A DNA stretch of 21,298 bases. It comes from DATJPR01 sp035506295. Lineage in GTDB: Bacteria > Bacteroidota > Ignavibacteria > UBA10030 > UBA6906. The notes beneath the pieces were generated by a model. The model saw only the letters and a list, made by a program, of their open reading frames with translations. It did not search any database and was not told the origin of the DNA. The stretch lies in assembly GCA_035506295.1 (NCBI GenBank), contig DATJPR010000238.1, positions 1-21,298 on the forward strand, in the 5' to 3' direction. The translations under genes were made by a program, and so were the position numbers. Shown here piece after piece: positions 6,906 to 14,916 of the stretch (positions within the stretch are counted from its first letter, which is position 1; the number at the start of each line of letters is the position of its first letter).

Positions 6906-7865
6906 TCATTTCGTCTTGGTCTCTGGGACCGCCCCGGTCGAGCGGATTTTGATGACCCTGTCCAGCATGTCGAACCAGAACGGCGCTCCCAGAGAAATCG
7001 CCAAGGTAGTCAACAGTAAACCGATAATCTTGTTTGCCCATTCCCATCTATCGGGCATGGCCTCCCATCCGAAGCGGATGCCGGTCTGCTGAAGGCTCGC
7101 AAGGGTTTTCCTCAGGGTCTCCTCTCCTTTTAAGGCTGCCGTGGCCTGCGGCTGATTGTTCGATGGTCCGCCCCCCCCGTCAACGGAGGATGACGAGTTC
7201 TGCCCGAATGTCTGCGGGGGTTGAGTCGCGCTATTCCACTCCTTCCCAGCGTACTCCTTCGCCTGGGTGGCAACCGCGTTCCGGAGCGCCGGATTGCTGG
7301 AGAGATCCGCCAGGATTTGGAAGGTGTCCGCATTGGTGACGCCGGTCAAAAGGAGTGCCAGGATGAGAACGATCGCCTGCGATTGCCTCTTGTACCAACC
7401 TGAGACCCTTGCCATGGCGTCATCGAACCATTTCTCAATGCTCTCCTGGAATTTTGAAAAGTCGTCCCCAGATAGCCGCAGGAAAACGAGGAGAATCCGC
7501 TTCAGTTCCGAGTCGTCGGGGAGGCCGATCACAGCCCTCCTTATCTCAGTCATGGCTGCCGCACCATCCTCCCTGCCGGGCGCGATACCGTCGAGAAATG
7601 CATGGGCGAAGATACTGGCAGGGATGAAGGAAGGCTTCCTCTCCCCCCGGTAGAGGCTCTGGACCAGGGGATGATCATAAAGGAGCTTCTCCAGACCGCC
7701 TATCTGTTTATCCGCCAGCAGGTTCGTGACTCCCCTGAAAAGGGTCCGCCCCCTCAGCGAGAACATGGATGCTATCGTTTCATTGGCGGCGGTGCAGATG
7801 ATACTCAGCAGTAGATAGACGAATACCAACCCGACAACGGCATCGAGAACCGCGGAACCGAACAT
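6906..7865 (-). CDS. Membrane protein closing the injection-system operon (319 aa, unknown function)
   Basis: ATG 7865 is preceded by GGAGG at a good distance. Three hydrophobic segments are visible, at about 5-27, 164-185 and 279-298. Between them are a large soluble region (about 30-160, with conserved-looking NETIASMFSLRGRTL and LLYDHPLVQSLYRG) and a second one holding a low-complexity linker rich in Ser, Gly, Asn and Gln (about 223-240). The last segment runs into SLGAPFWFDMLDRV, and the tail is basic. There is no signal-peptide cleavage site or known catalytic motif. It is 24 nt downstream of the DUF6519-type gene, so it is probably translated from the same transcript. From its place it could anchor the particle to the inner membrane or act in release, but this is inference. 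Confidence 0.8.
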   Translation of the reverse strand: MFGSAVLDAVVGLVFVYLLLSIICTAANETIASMFSLRGRTLFRGVTNLLADKQIGGLEKLLYDHPLVQSLYRGERKPSFIPASIFAHAFLDGIAPGREDGAAAMTEIRRAVIGLPDDSELKRILLVFLRLSGDDFSKFQESIEKWFDDAMARVSGWYKRQSQAIVLILALLLTGVTNADTFQILADLSSNPALRNAVATQAKEYAGKEWNSATQPPQTFGQNSSSSVDGGGGPSNNQPQATAALKGEETLRKTLASLQQTGIRFGWEAMPDRWEWANKIIGLLLTTLAISLGAPFWFDMLDRVIKIRSTGAVPETKTK

Positions 7866-7889
7866 GGGAAACCTCCGTAATCGTAGCGG

Positions 7890-9188
7890 TCACTTGGCCA
7901 TTGCCGCAAACTTGCGGCGCAGATCGTTCTTCGGGTCTACCGTGACCTTGCCGTCGATCGCGGTGGAGATGATCCAGAGCGGCGCGTAGTGATGGCGGAT
8001 GCCGTGGGGCGCGGCAGCATCGGGGTTCTTCGGAGTGCCGGGCCATTCGATCGTGCCGACCGTGCGGGCCGGGATCAGCCAGTAATCCCCGGTCCGATAC
8101 GACCCTTTAGGTTGGAATTGGACCTGTACGCCGTTCTCCAGATCGATCCAGTCGGCGTCGGTGGTTCCTTCTGTAACGGGTACTGCGCCGTCGGTCAGGT
8201 GAATACCCTCCGTCTCCCGCTGATCCCAGCGTCGAACCTTCTTAGCTACCTTTTCGTCGAACGCCTCGTTCATGGCTAGATAAAGCAGATCTCCTTCAAC
8301 CTTGACGATCTGATTGAATTTGCCGGGTCTGGCAAGCAGATCGTCTGCATCGCTCGTGATCTCGACCCACTGGCCTGCGGCGAAGCCACGCGCACAACTG
8401 ACGATCAGGCCGCCATCTTCGGAGTTGCCCAACCACTCGGCAGCGATAGAACCGTTGTCGCGTGACCACTTAAAGCTGGGATGGCCGTCTTTGAGCGTGC
8501 CGTCCCCGTGAATCTCCACCCGATAGAGCTGATTCTCCTGACCGCGATACATGGAGTCGGGCGGGATTGTGCACGGATCGGTGTAGGCCTGTCCTGGGTT
8601 AAGCCGCACTTTCAATTGACAGGCGGCCTGGTCGTTCCAGGCCTGCACCCACTTCGGCCACTGCTTATTGGCGTCGTCGGGCAGGATACCGGCGGGGATG
8701 TCATTGCCGTTTGGCAGCTTGCCGATGACCCTGACCTGCCAGACGACCTTTGTGCGGGTGGCCGTATCCGGACCGCCGAGTGCGACTTCGCGGATGGCGC
8801 TCTCTTCCAGCGCCGTGGTGTGCCGCTCCCATACATCCAGGTAAGTCAGATAAGTCTTTGCCGGCAGCAGGTTGTCCGGTGAGGGGTAGTCCTCCTGGTT
8901 GAAGAAGGTGACGTCAGTACGGTCGTTCTCGCACAGAAGGCCGTCAACGTAATAGTGCCCTCCGCCGACCGTGAAATCGGCCGCCTTGGCGGCCAGTGTG
9001 AAGCCGCAGCCGGGATCGGGGCCGCCGAACGGTCCGATCAGATCGGCAGCCAGTGCCCGAAGGTAATGAAGCAGGATAGCCGCCTGTTCGTTCCAGTCGG
9101 CATCGAGCTGCACCCGGCCCTGTTGCATGAGCACGCGGCTGAAATGCCTGGATCGATCGAAGGTGTTTCTCGTGAAGTCGCCTTTCAT
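7890..9188 (-). CDS. DUF6519-type protein of contractile-injection gene clusters (432 aa)
   Basis: The N-terminus MKGDFTRNTFDRSRHFSRVL followed by MQQGRVQLDADWNEQA is the hallmark I associate with the DUF6519 family, a protein repeatedly seen beside gpJ-like and tail-I-like genes in eCIS-like clusters. Further conserved-looking blocks are ENQLYRVEIH (218-227) and FKWSRDNGS (239-247), and the C-terminus carries HHYAPLWIIS. It is soluble and predicted mostly beta by composition, with no signal peptide. A GGAGGG site precedes ATG 9188, and 18 nt separate it from the tail-I-like gene upstream. The biochemical role is not known to me; its place suggests an exterior baseplate or fibre-related component. 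Confidence 0.8.
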   Translation of the reverse strand: MKGDFTRNTFDRSRHFSRVLMQQGRVQLDADWNEQAAILLHYLRALAADLIGPFGGPDPGCGFTLAAKAADFTVGGGHYYVDGLLCENDRTDVTFFNQEDYPSPDNLLPAKTYLTYLDVWERHTTALEESAIREVALGGPDTATRTKVVWQVRVIGKLPNGNDIPAGILPDDANKQWPKWVQAWNDQAACQLKVRLNPGQAYTDPCTIPPDSMYRGQENQLYRVEIHGDGTLKDGHPSFKWSRDNGSIAAEWLGNSEDGGLIVSCARGFAAGQWVEITSDADDLLARPGKFNQIVKVEGDLLYLAMNEAFDEKVAKKVRRWDQRETEGIHLTDGAVPVTEGTTDADWIDLENGVQVQFQPKGSYRTGDYWLIPARTVGTIEWPGTPKNPDAAAPHGIRHHYAPLWIISTAIDGKVTVDPKNDLRRKFAAMAK

Positions 9189-9206
9189 ACTTATTCCCTC
9201 CGTCTG

Positions 9207-11384
9207 TTATGTCTCAAAAATGATGCCGGCCCCCATGCCAGCCGGTGTGTATTCGTCGAGCCGGGCGCGCAGGTTGGCCTCGCGCTGTGGATTGTAAAGA
9301 TCGTGGAACGCGCCCATTTCACTCTCATCGTCGGCTCCGCGCTTTATTTCATCGACGCAGGAGTCCGCAAGTTGCCCATAGTCCGGGTTGCCGTAACGCA
9401 CGCTGTTGAAGAGAGGGCGTATGCGAAAACGCTCCAGCGCTCGCGCGGCATCGATCTCGGCCTGCGTAACGTTCGGGTTCTCCATTCGCAGCCTTTCCGT
9501 TATCGCCTGTTCAGCCAGATCGGGCTGGCAGTGGTAGCGCCTCGGGGTACGGCACCCTTTCGGAACGTAACAGAAGCGCATGCAACCGAGTTGGCGTCTC
9601 GCGACATTCAGGCAATTGGTGAAAATGCAGTTTTCTGCCAGCCTGATGGCGTGGACCTGCACGATGCCGAACACCGTGCATCGCTGAATGGTAAGCACGG
9701 CGTGGGCCACCGGTCGTCCCGGCGCGCCTATCGCCTCCCGTTCGCTGCCCGTTGAGTCGAGCAGGCTGTCGCTGATGCAGATCGGAATCGGTTCGGAATG
9801 GACCTGATCCTCGTTCACCTGAATCGATCCCATGATGCTGTGCTCGATTCTTGCCTTCGCGCGGACGTTGAAGAGTTCCAGACTCGGTTCTGCTGGCCGG
9901 TGAGGCTCGCAATCGTTGTTCAGCCCCCATCCGGGCACCAACGTGCAATGGCGGACATTCACTTCCGCCGGGCAAAATTCGCCTTCAGTCTGCTCCGCGC
10001 TGGAAGCTCTGATCTGTACCGAGCGGCCGGTGATGAGGAGTCCGTCAAGAGTGAAGCGGCTGCCGGGCGCGACATCCGCGCTCAGCGCGTCGGGCATATC
10101 GGTTTGCCAGTCGAGCAGGCGAATGACCGGGCGGGTGTGGTTCGCCGCGCGCAGTTGCAGGCTTTGTCCTTGATCCAGCGTGATGTTTATCGGCTCTACG
10201 TACACACCGCTGTCGGTTAATTCGATCACCGCATCCTGCGCTTTATCGGTCTGCCATTGACGCAGTGCATCGCCTATGTGCCTGAATCGCTCGTTCTCGC
10301 CAACGCGATAGAGCTTAAAGGTTTGCGGCTGGATAATGGGCCGGTCGTATTCACCGCCGCCGATGTCGGCGCTGAATGCATGGTTATAGTAAACGTGCAC
10401 ACTCTTCTTGGGCAGTTGTCCGGGGGGAAAGGTCATGCGTCCCAGCACGGGATCTACGGCCAAGTGATCGCGCGGCGGATAGTATTTCCACTCCGACAGA
10501 TCGGCGATAATGATCGAGTTTATCGGAACAACTTTGTCCGCCATCCAGATCGCCAAGCTCTTGTCACTGCCGTAGAATGCGGCCGGAGATTTTTCAAAGG
10601 GTCGGCGGCGGATGGGTGCGGGCAGATTCAGTTCATCGGCAATGTGGGTCGGGTCGGTTTCGCGTTCGGCTCGGATGAAGAGCTGAGAATCGTTGCCGAG
10701 TACACTGAAGGTATAGCAGTGCGGACCGACCTCTTCTACGCAATAGGCCGGTGTGCCGGTGACGGAGTAAGGCTTCAGGCGCCATACGAATACACCGACG
10801 CTGGGGATATTGTAGCGGCCGAGCGAAAGAGTTGAATCGATTCGGCGCACGTCGACGGTGTGCGCGATCCGGTCGAACGGCCCGTTGATCAGATCGAGCG
10901 CGTCGCTGTCGCGCAGATCGGCGGTTCGTCCGCGCTTTAGATGCCGATGATTCATGTTCTGGGTCCAGCCGAGCAGCTTGAAGAATTCGACGGCGCGGGC
11001 GGGCCAGCCGGCTACGTCGTCGGCAAGGGTTTCCAGCAGTGCGAGCGCGCCCTTGCGGCGTCTATTGTGCAGGGTATTTGCGACTTCGCGGCGCGGGATC
11101 AGGATCCTGTTGCGCGCGTCGCCCTGGGGCGAGTTGGGATCGCCAGGCTCGCCCGCCTCATGCACGGGGCTATATCCGATCAGATCGCCGATGTAAGGCA
11201 CTACCCAATCCTGCGCGGTTTCGATGAACCAGTTGTCATAGAGCTCTTCGATATCGCCTTCGACGACGTCCACCTGTTCGGTGATCACACGCAAAAGCGC
11301 CCGCAACGGATAACCCTGCTCGGCATCTCGCATTCGATGGATGACGGGGAGTAGGTCATATAATCTATCGGGATTCTTGTTCAT
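9207..11384 (-). CDS. Phage tail protein I-like protein with probable beta-helix domain (725 aa)
   Basis: The first ~75 residues (RLYDLLPVIHRMRDAEQG, LRALLRVITEQVDVVEGDIEELYDNWFIE, WVVPYIGDLIGY) resemble the N-terminal part of P2 gpI-type tail proteins, which link baseplate to fibres. Residues ~388-595 show repeated short beta strands with turns (FTLDGLLITGRSVQI, EVNVRHCTLV, ARIEHSIMGSIQV, LTIQRCTVFG, IRLAENCIF), the pattern of a right-handed parallel beta-helix. A cysteine cluster follows (C601, C605, C611, C619), then PLFNSVRYGNPDYGQL and a C-terminal EMGAFHDLYNPQREANLR. It is probably a baseplate/fibre adaptor or a fibre-like receptor-binding part. The ATG at 11384 has only a weak GGA upstream. 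It is translated after the large gpJ-like protein (31-nt gap). Confidence 0.8.
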   Translation of the reverse strand: MNKNPDRLYDLLPVIHRMRDAEQGYPLRALLRVITEQVDVVEGDIEELYDNWFIETAQDWVVPYIGDLIGYSPVHEAGEPGDPNSPQGDARNRILIPRREVANTLHNRRRKGALALLETLADDVAGWPARAVEFFKLLGWTQNMNHRHLKRGRTADLRDSDALDLINGPFDRIAHTVDVRRIDSTLSLGRYNIPSVGVFVWRLKPYSVTGTPAYCVEEVGPHCYTFSVLGNDSQLFIRAERETDPTHIADELNLPAPIRRRPFEKSPAAFYGSDKSLAIWMADKVVPINSIIIADLSEWKYYPPRDHLAVDPVLGRMTFPPGQLPKKSVHVYYNHAFSADIGGGEYDRPIIQPQTFKLYRVGENERFRHIGDALRQWQTDKAQDAVIELTDSGVYVEPINITLDQGQSLQLRAANHTRPVIRLLDWQTDMPDALSADVAPGSRFTLDGLLITGRSVQIRASSAEQTEGEFCPAEVNVRHCTLVPGWGLNNDCEPHRPAEPSLELFNVRAKARIEHSIMGSIQVNEDQVHSEPIPICISDSLLDSTGSEREAIGAPGRPVAHAVLTIQRCTVFGIVQVHAIRLAENCIFTNCLNVARRQLGCMRFCYVPKGCRTPRRYHCQPDLAEQAITERLRMENPNVTQAEIDAARALERFRIRPLFNSVRYGNPDYGQLADSCVDEIKRGADDESEMGAFHDLYNPQREANLRARLDEYTPAGMGAGIIFET

Positions 11385-11415
11385 GATCCGGTCCTTGTGC
11401 GGTTGGAGGCCTAAA

Positions 11416-14400
11416 CTATATTTGATTCAATATCAGCGTATCCGGCACGTTTGGCGACAGGATCGCCAGCCGGGCCGGTTGTACCGTGCCGTCGTCCACT
11501 CCTGCCGGACCGACCGGAATTCGGGTTGGCGGCTGGCTCTTTTTCGCGTCCGGCAGGCCCTGTTCGCTCTTGCGCTTCTGTAATAGATCACTGATCAACG
11601 CCGTGATCTCGTCCGGGGTCAACAGGCGGCGTGACTCGCCATCGGCCTTTTTTTCCGGAATCGTCGCCAACAGATCGCAATCGACGTACGCGACGCCTGG
11701 CACCGCCTGCATCGCGCCGACCACTTCGCTGAGGAACAGATCCTGGCCCAGATCGCGCCGTTCGAAACTGAAGGTGTCCAGTAAAGTGGCGCGCAACTGA
11801 GTCACGACGTTGTCCCAGGTGTAATCGGGCATGAGGCGGATGTTGGCGCTGACGACGAGCAGCAGCAGCTCGCGCAGATCGACCTGGAACGGTTGATAGG
11901 GATCGCCGTTCCCGCGGATCGCAAGCAGCAGGTTGCGGTACAGATCTGAAGTTGTATCTATCGGGATGTCGTCGGCGCCGGCGATAGTCACGTGGACCAG
12001 TTCGCGGTACTGCACAGCCAGGCTCGTTGCGGCCGCCTTGCCGATACCGGCGAAGGTGCGGGTGAAATCGGCGTAATCCTGAACCGACACCAATCGGTCA
12101 AGCGCCATCACGGCCAGCGGCGCATTCTTGCGGGCCTGGTCGCGGCTTTCCCTGTCGGCCCCGCCTGAGGCGCGCAGCGGATTTATCACGCCCTTCACGC
12201 CGAGCGGCCGGGTCATCAACAGGCTGATCTGCTCGGCGTTGACGTTGCCGCCCTTGCCGATGCCGCTGCGATATGCGGCGCGCACGTTTTCCAGGCCGGT
12301 GGGCAGACGTGCGCCGTGTTCGCCGTTGCCGAATATCACCGTTGTCTTGGCGTCGTCGTCCGTGCGTGTGATGTATTCGCGATCGGTCGGTTCCAGCCTC
12401 GCGAGGGAATCAACTTCATGCCACTGCACATCGTTGACGTACACATTGAGCGTACTTCCCACGCCGTTGGGGGTCGGCGCGGCCATATAGGTCAGCGGCG
12501 GCTGGCGCAACGTGAAGGACTGCAGCGCCCGGCTGCCGTCGCCGCTTCCCAGCACTTCCCTCCGCGTTTCACCATGAGTGGCCTTGACGACGTTGCCGTA
12601 AATCGCCACGGAGTCGCGTTTGTAACAGTACCGGAGATTCTTTGCGAACTTGAGGAAGGTGTGCATATTTTCCTCGGGGAGTATGTCGGGATCGTTCTGT
12701 TGGCCGGCCGGCATACCGTCTTCGGTCGATATGTCCTGGACGACTTCCGCCAGCATCACCAGCTCGCTGGCCGCCACGCCGGTCACGGGGACGGTGCTGC
12801 CGGGATGATCCGGATCGGGCACGGTAATGTCGGTGCGCTCGCCGGAGACGATCAACGATCGGCCCGACTTTAGATCGGTATACCACCCGTCGAGCTCAAT
12901 CCAGTTGTCCGCGCCGTGGCAGATGTCCTCTTCGATAGGTTCCCCGGCCAGCGCCAGTTCCTCGCTCTGCGCATAAACTGTCGTGTCGCGTAATACCTGG
13001 AAGTCCCGATCATAGACGTCTTGCTTGGTGGAAATCACAGCAGCTTCAACATTAAATACCGGTGGTTCTTCCTTGATCGGGGTGATCTTAAGCCACGGGT
13101 CAGCCAGGCCCAGGCGCGTGGTTTTGCCGGAAATGCCGTACTCGGCGCGGGCGAGATCGGACTGCACGGTGATTGCCCGAGTGATGACGTAAGGGCGACT
13201 GGCCGGTTCCACCTGGACCATGGGTGGCGACAAATCTGGCACAGCACCCATATCGACCACAAGCCATCCGTTGGGCAGGATCTTGTCGTAGCTGCCGTCG
13301 AGGAACAGGGCACCGGCTGATTCGTGACCGACAGTTTCGCTCTCGACGATGGGCCATTCGCCAACCTTCTTTATAACGCCGGTAGTTCTCTCCAATTCCA
13401 GGATCTTTTTCGGCGCGGTTTGCCCGAAGGGCGCGGCTTTGGTTCGCAGCGCATACACGCGGACCCTGTTGTCGGGCGTAATCTTGCCCCGCGACAGGGC
13501 AGTCGACAGGGTCTTGCTCAGAGACGGTTGAAAGGTCGTGACGAGCTGTGAGCCGATGTCCGCCTTGGCCGCGAAAGCGGTATTCAGGTCGCGCGGAAGA
13601 TAGAGCGTGTTGCGCGGCGGCACGGACGCGGGAAGTGTCAGTTTGCCTAAAACGCCCACCACCGGATCGACTTCTTTGCCACTGATTGAGATTGCCCCGG
13701 CGCTTGATCCGGCCGGCGGATGACTCAACGTTGTCCCCTCGCCGAAAGCAGCGTCCAATTCCCTGACCAGGGGTTCAAGCCAGTTCCTGACCCGCGCATA
13801 CTTCACGTCCGATTCGGCCACTGCCAGTTCTTCCTTCAGGCGCGGCAATGTTTCACTGTTGATGAAGTAGGCGACATCGGCGTCAGTGGCCGCTGATGTC
13901 GCATGAATCTCCAGGTACTTCAGATATGCCACCACCCGACCGACCATCTCGGATTTGGCTGTGGAGCGCTGGAGACCGGACGTGTCCTGCAACCGCTGCG
14001 CCAGGCCCAGCATTCCCTCCTTGAATTTGCCGTCGTTCAACTTTGCCGCGCTCCGCCAATCGGTCAGTGTGACCAGAGTCCGATCGAGCGCTGTATCGGG
14101 TTTGACTTCAACCACTCGGAAGAGCTGTGGTTTATTTCCGTCCCCGAAATCGATCAAGAGCGGATCGTTCTCGTTCAGGTTCGTACCGGTCCCTTTCAGG
14201 TAGACGCGGTTACCTGTCCCGGAGAGGATTGTCTTTTTGATCTGGGGGCGGGTCTGGCGCGGCTTGAGGTTGTTCCACGCTGCACGCGCCTCCAGGGGAT
14301 CGCTCGTCTCGAAAGTCTGGGCGTCTTCACCGGGATCGGGCACGCTCTGCGACTTTGCCCCCGCAGGAATGACGACCGGCTCCTTGCTGTTGGTGTCGAT

Positions 14401-14835
14401 GGTGTAAGCGAGGAACACGCTGGCCGATACTCCGGGCCGCAGCTCATAGCCGATCAGGTTTGCCAGTTCGAGGATCGAGCGGCGTTCGGTCGCGGTGTTC
14501 AGGTAACCTTCGTTGGCAATCCGCTCCTGATAGAACGTCAGCACCGCGCCGAGTATGGACCAACTGTCGAGCAGGGCGATAGACGGGTCGTCGCCGGCCC
14601 TGGTCGTCAAGCGGCGCAGCGGATAGATGCGATCCGTCAGCGGCCTTCCATTCGCGTCCAACCCGTCGCGCGGGATATCGAGATACAGGCTGGACAGGCG
14701 TGCTTTCATCGTTTCGAGGAATGTCGCGTGCGTGCCGACCCGATAGGCCAGCGCATTCAATCCGGGCCGATTGGCCGTCTTCAGCGGTGTAATGTTCGTC
14801 AGACCTTCACAGCAGCCGCAGGTTTCTTTTTTCAT
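11416..14835 (-). CDS. Large putative baseplate assembly protein, gpJ-like (1139 aa)
   Basis: This matches the 'putative baseplate assembly protein' family of contractile injection systems, distantly related to phage P2 gpJ and T4 gp6. The N-terminus has DDPSIALLDSWSILGAVLTF and YQERIANEGYLNTATERRS, the segment by which these wedge proteins are usually recognised. The C-terminal third has IFGNGEHGARLPTG (about 830-845), then NPLRASGGADRE (about 885) and RLVSVQDYADFTRTFAGIGKA, typical of the gpJ fold. The middle ~500 residues are a large insertion rich in beta strands. It would form, with the next gpJ-like protein, the wedges around the spike. GAGG lies 6 nt before ATG 14835. Two Cys pairs open the protein (CGCC). 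An 81-nt non-coding gap precedes it. Confidence 0.88.
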   Translation of the reverse strand: MKKETCGCCEGLTNITPLKTANRPGLNALAYRVGTHATFLETMKARLSSLYLDIPRDGLDANGRPLTDRIYPLRRLTTRAGDDPSIALLDSWSILGAVLTFYQERIANEGYLNTATERRSILELANLIGYELRPGVSASVFLAYTIDTNSKEPVVIPAGAKSQSVPDPGEDAQTFETSDPLEARAAWNNLKPRQTRPQIKKTILSGTGNRVYLKGTGTNLNENDPLLIDFGDGNKPQLFRVVEVKPDTALDRTLVTLTDWRSAAKLNDGKFKEGMLGLAQRLQDTSGLQRSTAKSEMVGRVVAYLKYLEIHATSAATDADVAYFINSETLPRLKEELAVAESDVKYARVRNWLEPLVRELDAAFGEGTTLSHPPAGSSAGAISISGKEVDPVVGVLGKLTLPASVPPRNTLYLPRDLNTAFAAKADIGSQLVTTFQPSLSKTLSTALSRGKITPDNRVRVYALRTKAAPFGQTAPKKILELERTTGVIKKVGEWPIVESETVGHESAGALFLDGSYDKILPNGWLVVDMGAVPDLSPPMVQVEPASRPYVITRAITVQSDLARAEYGISGKTTRLGLADPWLKITPIKEEPPVFNVEAAVISTKQDVYDRDFQVLRDTTVYAQSEELALAGEPIEEDICHGADNWIELDGWYTDLKSGRSLIVSGERTDITVPDPDHPGSTVPVTGVAASELVMLAEVVQDISTEDGMPAGQQNDPDILPEENMHTFLKFAKNLRYCYKRDSVAIYGNVVKATHGETRREVLGSGDGSRALQSFTLRQPPLTYMAAPTPNGVGSTLNVYVNDVQWHEVDSLARLEPTDREYITRTDDDAKTTVIFGNGEHGARLPTGLENVRAAYRSGIGKGGNVNAEQISLLMTRPLGVKGVINPLRASGGADRESRDQARKNAPLAVMALDRLVSVQDYADFTRTFAGIGKAAATSLAVQYRELVHVTIAGADDIPIDTTSDLYRNLLLAIRGNGDPYQPFQVDLRELLLLVVSANIRLMPDYTWDNVVTQLRATLLDTFSFERRDLGQDLFLSEVVGAMQAVPGVAYVDCDLLATIPEKKADGESRRLLTPDEITALISDLLQKRKSEQGLPDAKKSQPPTRIPVGPAGVDDGTVQPARLAILSPNVPDTLILNQI

Positions 14836-14916
14836 CTTGAACCTCGTATTTCAAAAGCGCAAAGGCATTCCGGGCGAGTATGACGCGGTTGAAGGACGCC
14901 TGCCCCGCTTCCCGCG

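Noticed and set aside
8955..9755. 266-codon + strand frame spanning the DUF6519/tail-I junction
   Set aside because: Crosses the boundary of two well-supported minus-strand genes and has no start signal.
13903..14883. 326-codon + strand frame inside the first gpJ-like gene
   Set aside because: Antisense shadow in GC-rich DNA; no ribosome binding site, and the opposite strand carries clear family signatures.
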